A DNA stretch of 9,148 bases from Thermomicrobiales bacterium. Lineage in GTDB: Bacteria > Chloroflexota > Chloroflexia > Thermomicrobiales > UBA6265. The stretch spans positions 1 to 9,148 of the forward strand of contig JAUJLY010000086.1 of assembly GCA_030447145.1 (NCBI GenBank). Reading direction: 5' to 3'. The notes under the pieces were generated by a model. It was not told where the DNA came from, searched no databases, and was given only the letters and a program-made list of their open reading frames with translations. Position 1 is the first letter of the stretch. Each line of letters starts with the position of its first letter. Shown in pieces: positions 1 through 6,361 of this stretch. Position numbers and translations under genes: made by a program.

Positions 1-48
1 GGACGAAAATCCGTCCGGGGCGTGTGATTGTCCCGCGATACCTGGCGG

Positions 49-321
49 TCAGATGCCGGGGGTTGCGACCGGGGTGCCGGCAGAGGCTTCCGTATCCCGG
101 ATCGCGTGGCCGAGCGTCCGGTGGTCGTACTCGGCGCGACCCACGTTCCATTCGCCACCGCAGGTGATCAGCGTGATCGCCTCCTCCTCCGTCTGCCCAA
201 GTGCCTCCTCAGGTGGTTCCTCGTCGGACGGGAAGTTCTCCATCCACTGGACGATGTAGCGATAGACTTCGCCGTCATCGCCTTCGAGCTCGACCACGTC
301 GCCCTCCTTGATAGCAGGAAG
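49..321 (-). pseudogene. Sortase C-terminal piece with catalytic Cys and Arg
   Basis: This is the third piece of the broken fusion gene. In the frame ending with TGA at 49-51 the text resumes as IKEGDVVELEGDDGE, continues through a beta strand with YRYIVQWMENF, and reaches the sortase signature TLITCGGEWN followed by YDHRT. The Cys codon is 160-162 and the Arg codon is 118-120. Together with the His at 354-356 in the other frame these would make the His-Cys-Arg triad of class D/F sortases. The shift lies at about 312-322. Sortases of this kind usually have a few more residues between VFF and the next strand, so a loss of one or several bases is the easier explanation. The first ATG-like start in this frame is a GTG at 297, with no convincing ribosome site, so independent translation is unlikely. 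Confidence 0.7.
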
Positions 322-1760
322 AAGACGCCCTCCGGCACGCCCCAGAAGTTGAGATGACCAGCGAGGAGGACATTGCCCCGCTCGCCCAGCCGCGCCGACT
401 CCTTGTACCAGGCGACATCCTCGGCGTCGGTCGGCTGCTGCATCGCGCCACCGATGATCTCCAGGTATTCGATCCCTGCATCGACCGCGATCACGGGGAT
501 CGCGATGTGGACCGGTACGGCGCCACGAGCACAGACTACCGGGGTTCCGGGCAGCACACCGGCGGGCGTCGCATCAGGGGTCGCCGGGTACAGGCAATCC
601 GCCCCTGGCGTCCCACCTGGGGTGCCATCCGGCGTGCCTTCAGGTCCCCCGATCGGCTGGATCGGCTGACCTGCAAGGCCGCTGGCGACGGCGAGTGATC
701 CGCCTCCGACGGCCGCGCCTGCAATCATGGAGCGCCTCAGGAAGGTGCGTCGGGAGACCGACGCTGTCCCCAGCAGCCCCAGCCCGGCGAGGAGCGCATT
801 GCCGGGGGCCAGGCGGGTCGATGCTCCCGGATCAGCGCCGGTGTTCGGATACTTGGTCGGGGTCTTGCCACCCGGCGGAGGCGTCAGGCCACAGTTGTAC
901 ACCTTTACGGTCGTCCCGGCATTGGCATTCACGACCGGGTTGGAGGAGATGCGACAGGCCTTGCCGCCCTGCTCGACGACCCGATAGGTGCCGGGGGCGA
1001 GGTTGATCCAGGTCAGCTGACCGGCACCGTTCGTTGTGCCGGAGGTGGATGCCACCCAGGAGCTGCCGTTCCACACCTGCAGATCGAAGCCCTTGCCGCC
1101 CTCGAAGACCTCGCAGTCGATGTCGGAGACGTAGGTGGCGGTTGAGCAGGTGTATTTCGTGACGGTCATCCAGCCGTACTCCGGATTCATCGCCGGGACG
1201 TTGTACCAGTGACACTCGATCCTGTCGCCACCGGCAATCCGGATCTCCAGGGTAGGTCCGTACGAGAGCGGGATCGGATGCACCGACTCGGTGTAGAGCC
1301 CGACACAGTCGAGCACAAAGACCTCGGAGGTGCCCTGCGGCACGATTTCGTTGACGACGTAGTCACCTGGTGCCAGGCCGCCGAACTTGACCGCGCCATT
1401 GATCGAGTCGCCCGTATCCGTCTGGAGGTCGACACCTGCCGGCTGATCCAGCACGAAGGTAACGCCGTTCGTCGCCTCGGTGCAGTCGGTCTTCGGGTTC
1501 GATCCCCATGCGAAGTAGTCGTAGCCCTCGGGGCAGGCCCACTTGTAGATCGTGAGGTCACCCGGCCCCAGGTACGTATTGAACCAGTGGCAGATGATCC
1601 GCTGTCCAGGGTGGTTGAGGGTGGCGGTGAGCACACCATTGATGACGGATGGAGGCGTCAGCACCAGGAGATTCTGCGAGACGAAGTCGCAGGAGACGTA
1701 CGGCTGGGTGGAGTAACCGAAAGGAATCTCCTCAGTAACCGAAGGTCTCGATCGCGACAT
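168..1760 (-). CDS. SpaA repeats, YPNTG sorting motif and N-terminal part of sortase, central piece
   Basis: The open frame codes for 530 residues, but the ATG at 1760 is an accident of the frameshift. Sequence related to the upstream repeats begins only at about 1736 (TEEIPFGY). Repeats three (end), four and five follow (ICHWFN, YKWACPEGYDYF to ECHWYNVP, then VTKYTC to VYNCG). After them come TPTKYPNTGAD at about 300-310, a hydrophobic run at 320-333, SRRTFLRRS at 336-344, a second hydrophobic run at 345-364, a Thr/Pro/Gly linker, and the sortase core from about 415. The core shows IPVIAVDAGIE, WYKESARLGERGN and AGHLNFWGVPEG; His469 is the expected catalytic histidine. From about residue 481 the frame is wrong and yields an Arg-rich tail unlike any sortase. 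The correct continuation is in the frame ending at 49. The domain calls are firm; function as encoded is doubtful. Confidence 0.72.
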   Translation of the reverse strand: MSRSRPSVTEEIPFGYSTQPYVSCDFVSQNLLVLTPPSVINGVLTATLNHPGQRIICHWFNTYLGPGDLTIYKWACPEGYDYFAWGSNPKTDCTEATNGVTFVLDQPAGVDLQTDTGDSINGAVKFGGLAPGDYVVNEIVPQGTSEVFVLDCVGLYTESVHPIPLSYGPTLEIRIAGGDRIECHWYNVPAMNPEYGWMTVTKYTCSTATYVSDIDCEVFEGGKGFDLQVWNGSSWVASTSGTTNGAGQLTWINLAPGTYRVVEQGGKACRISSNPVVNANAGTTVKVYNCGLTPPPGGKTPTKYPNTGADPGASTRLAPGNALLAGLGLLGTASVSRRTFLRRSMIAGAAVGGGSLAVASGLAGQPIQPIGGPEGTPDGTPGGTPGADCLYPATPDATPAGVLPGTPVVCARGAVPVHIAIPVIAVDAGIEYLEIIGGAMQQPTDAEDVAWYKESARLGERGNVLLAGHLNFWGVPEGVFFLLSRRATWSSSKAMTAKSIATSSSGWRTSRPTRNHLRRHLGRRRRRRSR

Positions 1761-1896
1761 CCGTCCACTCGACCATGCCGCCGGAGGTCATCAGCGCGAG
1801 CGGCCCCTTGCTGACGGTCAGGGTGAAGGTAACGTTATCCATCGGCTGCGTACACGCCGATTGGTGCGCCTCATACGTCTGCGCGATCTCCACTCC

Positions 1897-3054
1897 CTAC
1901 GGGCATTCCCACTTGTAGATGGTCACCGTGCCAGCCCCTTGGGGAATGTTGTACCAGTTGCACTGGTAATCGAACGTGGTACCCGCCGGTGGCTGGAGGG
2001 TCACCGTGCCGCCCGGTGAGGGGGTCAGCGACTGCGTGTCCTGGTCGAGCGTTCCGCAGTAGACGATAGGGTCGCCATAACCGGAGGGAATCTGCTCGAT
2101 GATCCTGACTTGACCGGCCGTATTGGGGACAACATCAATCCACTGGGTACTGTTAGCCTGGGTCAGTTTGTCGCGAGGACCGGTCGCGTCGACCAGGCTC
2201 ATAGATATGTTGAGGTGCTCGCTCTCACAGGGGCCGGTCTCCTGGTCAGGTAGCCCACCCTGGTAGTACTCCAGCTCACGACCGGACTCGGTGCCCGCCG
2301 CGCAGTTCCATTTGTAGACGGTAACGGTGCCGCCGGTCACCGGCTGGGCCGCGTACCAGTCACAAGAGACTTGCTCGCCGGGGAGGACTTCGAACGTGAT
2401 CGTTGCACCGGCTAGGAACGCTTGCGAGTAGGGCTTCGTGTTGCCCTGGGAGGTGTTGCCCTCGCAGAACGCCGCCAATGGACCGGCAGGCGACGGGGTG
2501 AGCTGGGTGAGGCTCACGGTGCCGGAGGGCACATCGGAGAACGTTGCCGTGCCTGGTGCTGCTCCGGTACCCTGCGATCCAGGATCACCGCTCGCACCGG
2601 AGAGACCGAAAGTCGCGCCTTCTCCCGTGACGGTACATGCGGTGGAAAGCGCCGTGGGATCGGGTGCCGTGAGGTCGGCCGTTGGGGGACAGAGGCGGTA
2701 GTTCACCACAACTGATCCCGCCTCAACGAGGACGGGCGGCTGGTCCCCCTGCTCCTGGAGGGACTGGTCGTCAACCTCCCCTTCCGGCGCCTCCCCGCCA
2801 TCGGGCGGCAGCTCGCCATCAGGCGGTTGTCCCTCATCTGGCGGCAGCTGCCCATCAGGGGGTTGGTCGCCTGTCTGTTCGGTCTGCTCGGTGGTGATTG
2901 GGTCCTGCGCCTGATCACCGTCTGATTGCGCCGCGACCGGGTTGGCCATGGCGGGGATCAGCGATGCCAGGAGCATGAAGATCGCGAAGAAAGTCCAGAT
3001 TCTTCTCATATGTGTTTGCGAATGACGCGGTTGACTGTACGAAGACGACTTCAT
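1897..3054 (-). CDS. Secreted SpaA-like repeat protein, N-terminal piece
   Basis: This open segment encodes 385 residues. I chose ATG 3054 because a strong AGAGGAG (3064-3070) sits 9 bases upstream. The in-frame ATG at 3087 would add 11 residues and overlaps the stop of the rhodanese gene as TAATG. Residues 16-43 form a signal peptide: HMRRIW, a hydrophobic core (FFAIFMLLASLIPAMA), then an AxA-like site at VAAQ. Residues 63-90 are an acidic linker with repeated PPDG and LPPD. Two SpaA-like beta domains follow, the first ending CDWYAAQ and the second running from VYKWNC to CNWYNIP. A third opens with TIYKWECP and is cut off by TAG. The product would be exported and, if not read through, would lack the wall-sorting signal and so be released. 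The repeats resemble stalk modules in Gram-positive pilins. Ligands are unknown. Confidence 0.75.
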   Translation of the reverse strand: MKSSSYSQPRHSQTHMRRIWTFFAIFMLLASLIPAMANPVAAQSDGDQAQDPITTEQTEQTGDQPPDGQLPPDEGQPPDGELPPDGGEAPEGEVDDQSLQEQGDQPPVLVEAGSVVVNYRLCPPTADLTAPDPTALSTACTVTGEGATFGLSGASGDPGSQGTGAAPGTATFSDVPSGTVSLTQLTPSPAGPLAAFCEGNTSQGNTKPYSQAFLAGATITFEVLPGEQVSCDWYAAQPVTGGTVTVYKWNCAAGTESGRELEYYQGGLPDQETGPCESEHLNISMSLVDATGPRDKLTQANSTQWIDVVPNTAGQVRIIEQIPSGYGDPIVYCGTLDQDTQSLTPSPGGTVTLQPPAGTTFDYQCNWYNIPQGAGTVTIYKWECP

Positions 3055-3063
3055 CGAGAACAT

Positions 3064-3070
3064 CTCCTCT
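3064..3070 (-). promoter_or_regulatory. Ribosome binding site deciding the start of the SpaA-repeat gene
   Basis: AGAGGAG on the minus strand lies 9 bases before ATG 3054. It favours that start over ATG 3087, which lies upstream of this site and overlaps the rhodanese stop codon. The signal peptide also sits better with the later start. Confidence 0.65.
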
Positions 3071-3086
3071 GCTGTATCACGAGGCA

Positions 3087-3470
3087 TTAGGTGTCGCGCT
3101 CGACAGGAAGTCCCTGGGCGACCCAGGCATTGAGCCCGCCATCGAGATGCGCAACCCGCCGGTACCCCATCCGTTGCAGCGTCTCGGCAGCGAGCGCGGA
3201 GCGGCCACCGGAGGCGCAGACCAGGATGAGCCGGCCGTCAGGGTCGAACTCCTCGCGGTGATAGGGTCTGCTGGGGTCGGCGTAGAACTCCAGCATTCCC
3301 CGGGGAGCGTGGTGCGCAGAGGCCAGGCGCCCCTTGGCGGGCTCATTCTCCTCGCGAATATCAATCAATGTTGCGGACCCGGATTGAAGCTCGGCAGCGA
3401 CCCGGTCGGGCGAGAGATTCTCGATCCTCGCATTCGCCTGCGCCACCATCTGGGATGCCGATTGACCCAT
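3087..3470 (-). CDS. Single-domain rhodanese-like sulfurtransferase
   Basis: This intact gene encodes 127 residues, the usual length of a stand-alone rhodanese domain. The catalytic loop is CASGGRS, with Cys85 as the expected persulfide-forming residue. The CH2A-like motif LIDIREENE is at 36-43, and the typical C-terminal helix region HLDGGLNAWVAQGLP is at 108-122. Proteins of this family move sulfur from thiosulfate or protein persulfides to thiophilic acceptors in the cytoplasm; the substrate here is not evident. I prefer ATG 3470, since AGGGAA (minus strand, 3476-3481) lies 5 bases upstream. An in-frame ATG at 3503 would add 11 residues but has no visible ribosome site. The TAA stop lies just ahead of the SpaA-repeat gene, so the two could share a transcript, although a functional link is not obvious. 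Confidence 0.88.
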   Translation of the reverse strand: MGQSASQMVAQANARIENLSPDRVAAELQSGSATLIDIREENEPAKGRLASAHHAPRGMLEFYADPSRPYHREEFDPDGRLILVCASGGRSALAAETLQRMGYRRVAHLDGGLNAWVAQGLPVERDT

Positions 3471-3511
3471 GAGGATTCCCTGGTTTCCCCGCTGTGCGGG
3501 CATGAAGTATC

Positions 3512-3560
3512 GTCACGCGAGGTGACACCGGGAACACCCCGGCACGATCCATGGTGCCGG
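3512..3560 (-). promoter_or_regulatory. Inverted repeats upstream of the rhodanese gene
   Basis: Two inverted repeats lie just upstream of the rhodanese start: GTCAC-N5-GTGAC (3512-3526) and CCGGCAC with a 7-base partner GTGCCGG around an 8-base spacer (3539-3560). A weak -10 candidate (GATACT, minus strand 3506-3511) adjoins the first. They could be an operator and a leader hairpin or terminator, but no conserved promoter confirms this. Confidence 0.3.
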
Positions 3561-3766
3561 AGGGGCGAGGCAGGCACATCGGCAAGGAGTACCCAATTCA
3601 CATGCTTTGGACGTGTGGATATGGGCTGAAATTACCCATCTGGCATACCGCGTAAGGGCGCTCCGGCAGGCGTACGGGACAATGGCATACGGTCGTTCCC
3701 GGCCGAACAGATCGTCTATGGATGTTGGTTAGCCCATTGCTTTAGGGCGTTTAAAACCGGATTTCC

Positions 3767-3795
3767 TTGGTAATATTCTATGAATGCTGTATAAT
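3767..3795 (+). promoter_or_regulatory. Sigma-70-type promoter for the small protein at 3867
   Basis: TTGGTA (3767-3772), a spacer of exactly 17 bases, and a perfect TATAAT (3790-3795) make the best promoter in the window. Transcription would start near 3802, about 65 bases before the ATG at 3867. The leader opens with ATCTGC (3802-3807), which can pair with GCAGAT (3831-3836). The 230 or so bases between this promoter and the rhodanese upstream region hold no gene that I can support. Confidence 0.7.
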
Positions 3796-3866
3796 GATGT
3801 TATCTGCAAAGGAGCGGGGACGTTTCTCAGGCAGATGATAAGGAGAAACCAGAGGATAGTATCGAG

Positions 3867-4208
3867 ATGGCAAAGAACCGGAAGGGTGGCGGCCGCATTG
3901 GGGCCATCCGTGGACGATCGCAGTTTCAATTACCGAGTGGACACTACGCCAAGCGTGACACGAGAACTGGCGAGATCTTGAGCGTGAAGGCCGACCTTAA
4001 GCCGTACGAGGGCATCGTGAAGGAAAAGCAGCAACCATCGACGCTGCCTGAGGCCACGTGCCACACCACGGCCAGAGCTCGTTGGCCTTTCCCGCCCCTT
4101 CATGCATGGGAGTGGAGTATCAGGCGACATCATCCTCTGCAAGACCGTTCCATAACTGTCCGTGAGACGGATGCGGCAGCCGTAACCAATCGTCTTCACC
4201 ACCGCTAG
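3867..4208 (+). CDS. Small basic hypothetical protein, probably about 60 residues with a 3' frameshift
   Basis: The ATG at 3867 has AGAGGA 10 bases upstream (3851-3856) and sits behind a consensus promoter. The first 53 residues look genuine: Lys/Arg/Gly-rich (MAKNRKGGGRIG, then GHYAKRDTRTGE), and of a type seen as short uncharacterised bacterial proteins. After about KPYEGIVKEK the open frame runs another 59 residues with Trp, His and Pro in a pattern unlike the first part. Adding one A to the run at 4024-4027 would instead give a short tail, AATIDAA, and a stop at 4049-4051. I therefore suspect a homopolymer indel and a true length near 60 residues. Function is unknown. The basic composition would permit nucleic-acid or ribosome binding, but this is only inference. 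Confidence 0.6.
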   Translation: MAKNRKGGGRIGAIRGRSQFQLPSGHYAKRDTRTGEILSVKADLKPYEGIVKEKQQPSTLPEATCHTTARARWPFPPLHAWEWSIRRHHPLQDRSITVRETDAAAVTNRLHHR

Positions 4209-4240
4209 CGGAAGCGCGACGGTCGAAGGGCTATCAGTAA

Positions 4241-4277
4241 GGAACGGCCCCCGGATGATCTCCTCCGAGGCCGTTCC
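4241..4277 (-). terminator. Hairpin after the LuxR-type gene
   Basis: GGAACGGCC (4241-4249) and GGCCGTTCC (4269-4277) form a perfect 9-bp stem with a 19-base loop. On the minus strand it begins 7 bases after the TGA of the regulator and is followed by TTACTGAT, only weakly T-rich. It is a possible terminator. Confidence 0.45.
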
Positions 4278-4284
4278 CGTGCAG

Positions 4285-4740
4285 TCAGGAGCCGTGGGGT
4301 TCCCCATGCGCCCCAAGCAGCGCTGCCGCTTCGCGGCGTGAGTGCACGTTCATCTTGGTAAAGATTCCGGTGATATGCCGGGCGACGGTGCGGGGACTGA
4401 TGGAGAGCGCCTCGGTGATCTCTTTGTCGGCGAAGCGCCTCCCGATCAGCAACAGCACCTCGTTCTCCCGCGGGGTCATGCCGAAGCGTTCCCCGAGGCC
4501 GTCCTGCGCGGCCCTCTTGCCCCCTGCCAGCTCCCGCACCCGGATCGTGGCCACCTCCTGCACTTGGGAGACCATCTCCTCGACCGAGAGCCAGCGTCCC
4601 CTGGTGAGCAAGGTTTCAAACCGCGCCACACCCAACTGCTGACGGGCCATCAACACGGTTTCCTCATGATTTCCTGTTTCATGCTGCTGCAGGGGAATCG
4701 TCGACGCGGTGCGGGTGACCTCGATCGCGCCAAGGGCCAT
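4285..4740 (-). CDS. LuxR-type HTH fragment still open
   Basis: This 151-residue open segment is the C-terminal end of the broken regulator. Residues 87-142 are a textbook GerE/LuxR helix-turn-helix: MTPRENEVLLLIGRRFADKE, then ALSISPRTVARH as turn and recognition helix, then KMNVHSRREAAALL. Residues 1-60 are the last sensor helices. The ATG at 4740 lies inside the former gene and has no clear ribosome site, so separate expression is uncertain. If made, it would be a DNA-binding domain without its sensor, which in this family can bind constitutively or interfere with relatives. The call as LuxR HTH is firm; status as a gene is not. Confidence 0.6.
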   Translation of the reverse strand: MALGAIEVTRTASTIPLQQHETGNHEETVLMARQQLGVARFETLLTRGRWLSVEEMVSQVQEVATIRVRELAGGKRAAQDGLGERFGMTPRENEVLLLIGRRFADKEITEALSISPRTVARHITGIFTKMNVHSRREAAALLGAHGEPHGS

Positions 4741-5105
4741 CGCGGCCTGCTCGGCGCAGCCCGCATGGGCAAGCTAGAGTGCCCCTGCTTCCAGCCAGAC
4801 AAGCAATCCCCGAGGGTCGCCCAGGTGCTTCCTGAGCTGCAGCGATTCCACGTGCGCCTCCCAGGCAGCCGGCAGATCCCCCAGCGCCCTGGCACACTTC
4901 CCGACGTGATCGAGTGCGCCGTACCGCGCGCGTCCGCCAGTTGCCGGTCGATCGCCAGGGATTCCCGCGAGCAGCGCATTGCGTCCTCGAATCGTCCGAG
5001 GCAGTAGAGTGCAACGCCCATCGTGTCGATGCTGTGCGACGCGCCGTGCAGGTTGCCGAGGGCCATGAAGGCATCACGGGACTCCGCGCAATAGGAGACC
5101 ACGCG

Positions 5106-5477
5106 CTAGTACTCCCCGGCGTCCAGCGCGAGAATCGCCAGGTTGTTGAGTGCTCCGGCGATGCTGTCGGCGTCGTTGACCTTCCGGTGATGGATCAGCG
5201 ACGCTTCCATCCGTTCCATCGCCCGCGGGTTCCTGTCCACACGGCTGTCGACGAACGAGAGCAACCGGTAGGCGAACCCCATGCCGCTGTCGTCGTTATG
5301 CTCTCGCGCGATCGTGAGCGCTCCCTCGCCGGAGCGCTCGGCGTGCTCGACATCACCCTGCTCCAGTGCCAGCCACCCGGACATGAACTGCGACTTTGCC
5401 TGCAGCTCAGGGGAGAGACGCGCTTGCCACGAGGGCTCCAGCGTCGGGTCTAGCCAAAACCGGCCCTCCGTCAACAT
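5106..5477 (-). pseudogene. TPR-like sensor fragment of the LuxR-type regulator
   Basis: These 123 codons encode helical repeats such as LSPELQAKSQFMSGWLALEQ, then GDVEHAERSGEGALTIARE, and ADSIAGALNNLAILALDAGEY. This is the tetratricopeptide-like pattern found between the ATPase and HTH of large LuxR regulators. The segment stops at an in-frame TAG, and the same frame continues directly downstream with RVVSYCAES. The ATG at 5477 is internal, because family-like sequence (LWKFWRLRG) precedes it in the same frame. Confidence 0.55.
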
Positions 5478-5545
5478 CCCTCGCAGCCGCCAGAATTTCC
5501 AAAGGGTGCATGCGAGCCGAGTGCAGTCTCAACCGCATTAGGTAG

Positions 5546-5772
5546 TGGGTTGGGTTCCCGATACGTAGCTCAAGCAAAGCCTATGCGATCGGGAAAATCG
5601 AGCGCTTGATGAGAGGGACTCCTGTGCATCGAGGGGGATATGCTTCCCTTTTGCTTCCCTATCGGTTCTAACTGGCGTTTTGTAGGCCCGCTTCGCGACC
5701 AGCACCACCACTCGGCCACCCACTCTATGATTCCCGGAAAATCGTTCTCCCCGACGCATCTACTTATAGGGA
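5546..5772. other. Non-coding stretch upstream of the zinc-finger gene
   Basis: No convincing gene was found on either strand. The open frames here have no family-like content, and the regulator remnant ends at about 5545. A TTCCCGGAA palindrome lies at about 5731-5739. A weak TACTTAT at 5761-5767 sits at the right distance for a leaderless start at 5773, but no -35 is clear. Confidence 0.4.
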
Positions 5773-5994
5773 ATGGGAACCGGGAACGATGTCTCACTGA
5801 CTCGTTCATCAATTGTTGCCGCCCGCGAGAAGTTGGGGCGCCAGAGTGTTGATCCAGAACCAGAGCCAACGATGTGCGCAGCGTGCAATGGGCAGGGATG
5901 CATGCCAAGCACGGAACTGTTCGTAGGTCGTCGCGTGGACATTCTCGTGACGTGCTGGCATTGCCGGGGAACCGGCCACGAGCACGCAGCCTAG
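5773..5994 (+). CDS. Small DnaJ-like zinc-finger protein
   Basis: This 73-residue protein carries two CxxCxGxG motifs: CAACNGQG at 35-42 and CWHCRGTG at 61-68. They are separated by a short strand-forming segment (TELFVGRRVDILVT). This spacing is what the cysteine-rich domain of DnaJ/Hsp40 uses to bind one zinc ion, but the J-domain and substrate domains are missing. Stand-alone proteins of this kind are common and mostly uncharacterised; zinc binding is a safe inference, chaperone function is not. The start is uncertain. ATG 5773 follows an in-frame TAG by one codon and lacks a ribosome site, and the next ATG (5871) would leave only the finger itself. The gene precedes, in the same direction, another small gene 60 bases on. 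Confidence 0.62.
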   Translation: MGTGNDVSLTRSSIVAAREKLGRQSVDPEPEPTMCAACNGQGCMPSTELFVGRRVDILVTCWHCRGTGHEHAA

Positions 5995-6004
5995 GGCATA
6001 CACC

Positions 6005-6026
6005 GGGGGTCGGGTTGCCGACCCCC
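6005..6026 (+). terminator. Strong GC hairpin between two small genes
   Basis: GGGGGTCGG (6005-6013), loop GTTG, and CCGACCCCC (6018-6026) form a perfect 9-bp stem. It lies 10 bases after the TAG of the zinc-finger gene and 28 bases before the next ATG. With no T-run behind it, it may be a processing or stability element between two cotranscribed genes rather than a full terminator. Confidence 0.45.
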
Positions 6027-6054
6027 TCATCTCCACCAAGAAAGCAGGAACATC

Positions 6055-6318
6055 ATGGGCACACAGGTACAGCCACGCACGATCAGCACGACGGCAGATA
6101 TCACCCTGGAACAGGACGGGGCAGCGCCGCTCCTAGTCTCTCGTGAGTTGGTGATGGATGAGGATACGGACGGCGCCTGGTTGGTTTATGTCGTCGCCCC
6201 CGAGAGCGTGAACGACTCGGGCGAGGGCATGGCGTCAGGCTCGATCCGGGTCACGCACGAGGTGGGGAAGCAGCACCTTAGCAATATCTTCGCGTTGCTT
6301 GCCGATCCTACTAGATAG
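6055..6318 (+). CDS. Hypothetical protein, 87 residues
   Basis: The start ATG 6055 has AGGAA (6046-6050) 4 bases upstream, a plausible if close ribosome site. The protein is acidic in its first half (LVMDEDTDGAWLVYVV) and ends with a helix-like HEVGKQHLSNIFALLADPTR. It has no signal peptide, membrane segment or cysteines, so a small cytoplasmic protein is likely. I do not recognise the family. The regular codon use and a ribosome site support it being real. It lies 60 bases after the zinc-finger gene in the same direction, so the two may form an operon. Structured DNA follows it rather than another gene on this strand. Confidence 0.6.
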   Translation: MGTQVQPRTISTTADITLEQDGAAPLLVSRELVMDEDTDGAWLVYVVAPESVNDSGEGMASGSIRVTHEVGKQHLSNIFALLADPTR

Positions 6319-6361
6319 GGTGCCAGACGCGCCAGGATCGCTCACACGCACCGATAGCCAC

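Larger units (their letters stand above)
49..3054 (-). pseudogene. Large secreted SpaA-repeat protein fused to a class D/F-like sortase, broken by one stop and two frameshifts
   Basis: Reading 3054 down to 49 and ignoring three lesions gives one continuous architecture. In order it has a signal peptide, an acidic proline-rich linker, about five SpaA/prealbumin-like repeats opening with YKW-x-C and closing with C-x-WYN, a YPNTG sorting-type motif (837-851), a hydrophobic stretch, SRRTFLRRS (729-755), and a sortase domain. The lesions are TAG at 1897-1899 between ECP and GVEIA, where a paralogous repeat has CPEG; a one-base shift near 1737, with TFG on one side and TEEIPFGY on the other; and a shift near 312-322 between GVFFLL and IKEGDVVELE. 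Homologous sequence on both sides of each break is what shows that this was one gene. The role would be cell-surface display or covalent assembly of a surface polymer. The lesions may be real decay or assembly errors. The three open pieces are listed separately. Confidence 0.72.
4285..5545 (-). pseudogene. Degenerate TPR/LuxR transcriptional regulator, N-terminally truncated
   Basis: Pieces in different frames assemble into the C-terminal two thirds of a large LuxR regulator of the kind with an ATPase, a TPR-like sensor and a LuxR HTH. Going downstream: NAVETAL, shift near 5518, RLACTLWKFWRLRGMLTEGRFWL, TPR-like helices to LDAGEY, TAG at 5106-5108, RVVSYCAESRDAFMALGN and on to RGTAHS, shift near 4905, DHVGKCARALGDLPAAWEAH, a further TAG just after EAGAL (about 4775), then LAHAGC and the HTH. 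Each join restores the expected helix pattern of this family. Nothing resembling the P-loop ATPase that normally precedes this region is visible beyond 5545. At least four lesions plus truncation argue for a dead gene. A terminator-like hairpin follows it. Confidence 0.72.

Noticed and set aside
2422..2918. Plus- and minus-strand frames over the PPDG linker and first repeat
   Set aside because: They are shadows of a GC-rich repetitive coding region, Pro/Arg-rich, without starts or domains.
3055..3087. ATG 3087 as the start of the SpaA-repeat gene, with a TAATG overlap with the rhodanese gene
   Set aside because: A strong AGAGGAG lies downstream of it, 9 bases before ATG 3054, and the signal peptide is better placed from 3054.
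3590..3760. Repeated GGCATAC motifs as a CRISPR or direct-repeat array
   Set aside because: Only two short, imperfect copies with no regular spacing.
3930..4316. 128-residue minus-strand frame
   Set aside because: It runs antisense to the small basic gene and across a hairpin, with no recognisable domain or ribosome site.
5538..5908. Minus-strand frames that might be the missing ATPase part of the LuxR-type regulator
   Set aside because: No P-loop, Walker B or other ATPase-like text appears in any frame beyond about 5545.
5773..6318. A single gene joined through TAG 5992-5994, since the two small genes are in the same frame without other stops between
   Set aside because: The 20-codon link reads as non-coding, contains a 9-bp hairpin, and the second gene has its own ribosome site. 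Being in frame has a one in three chance.
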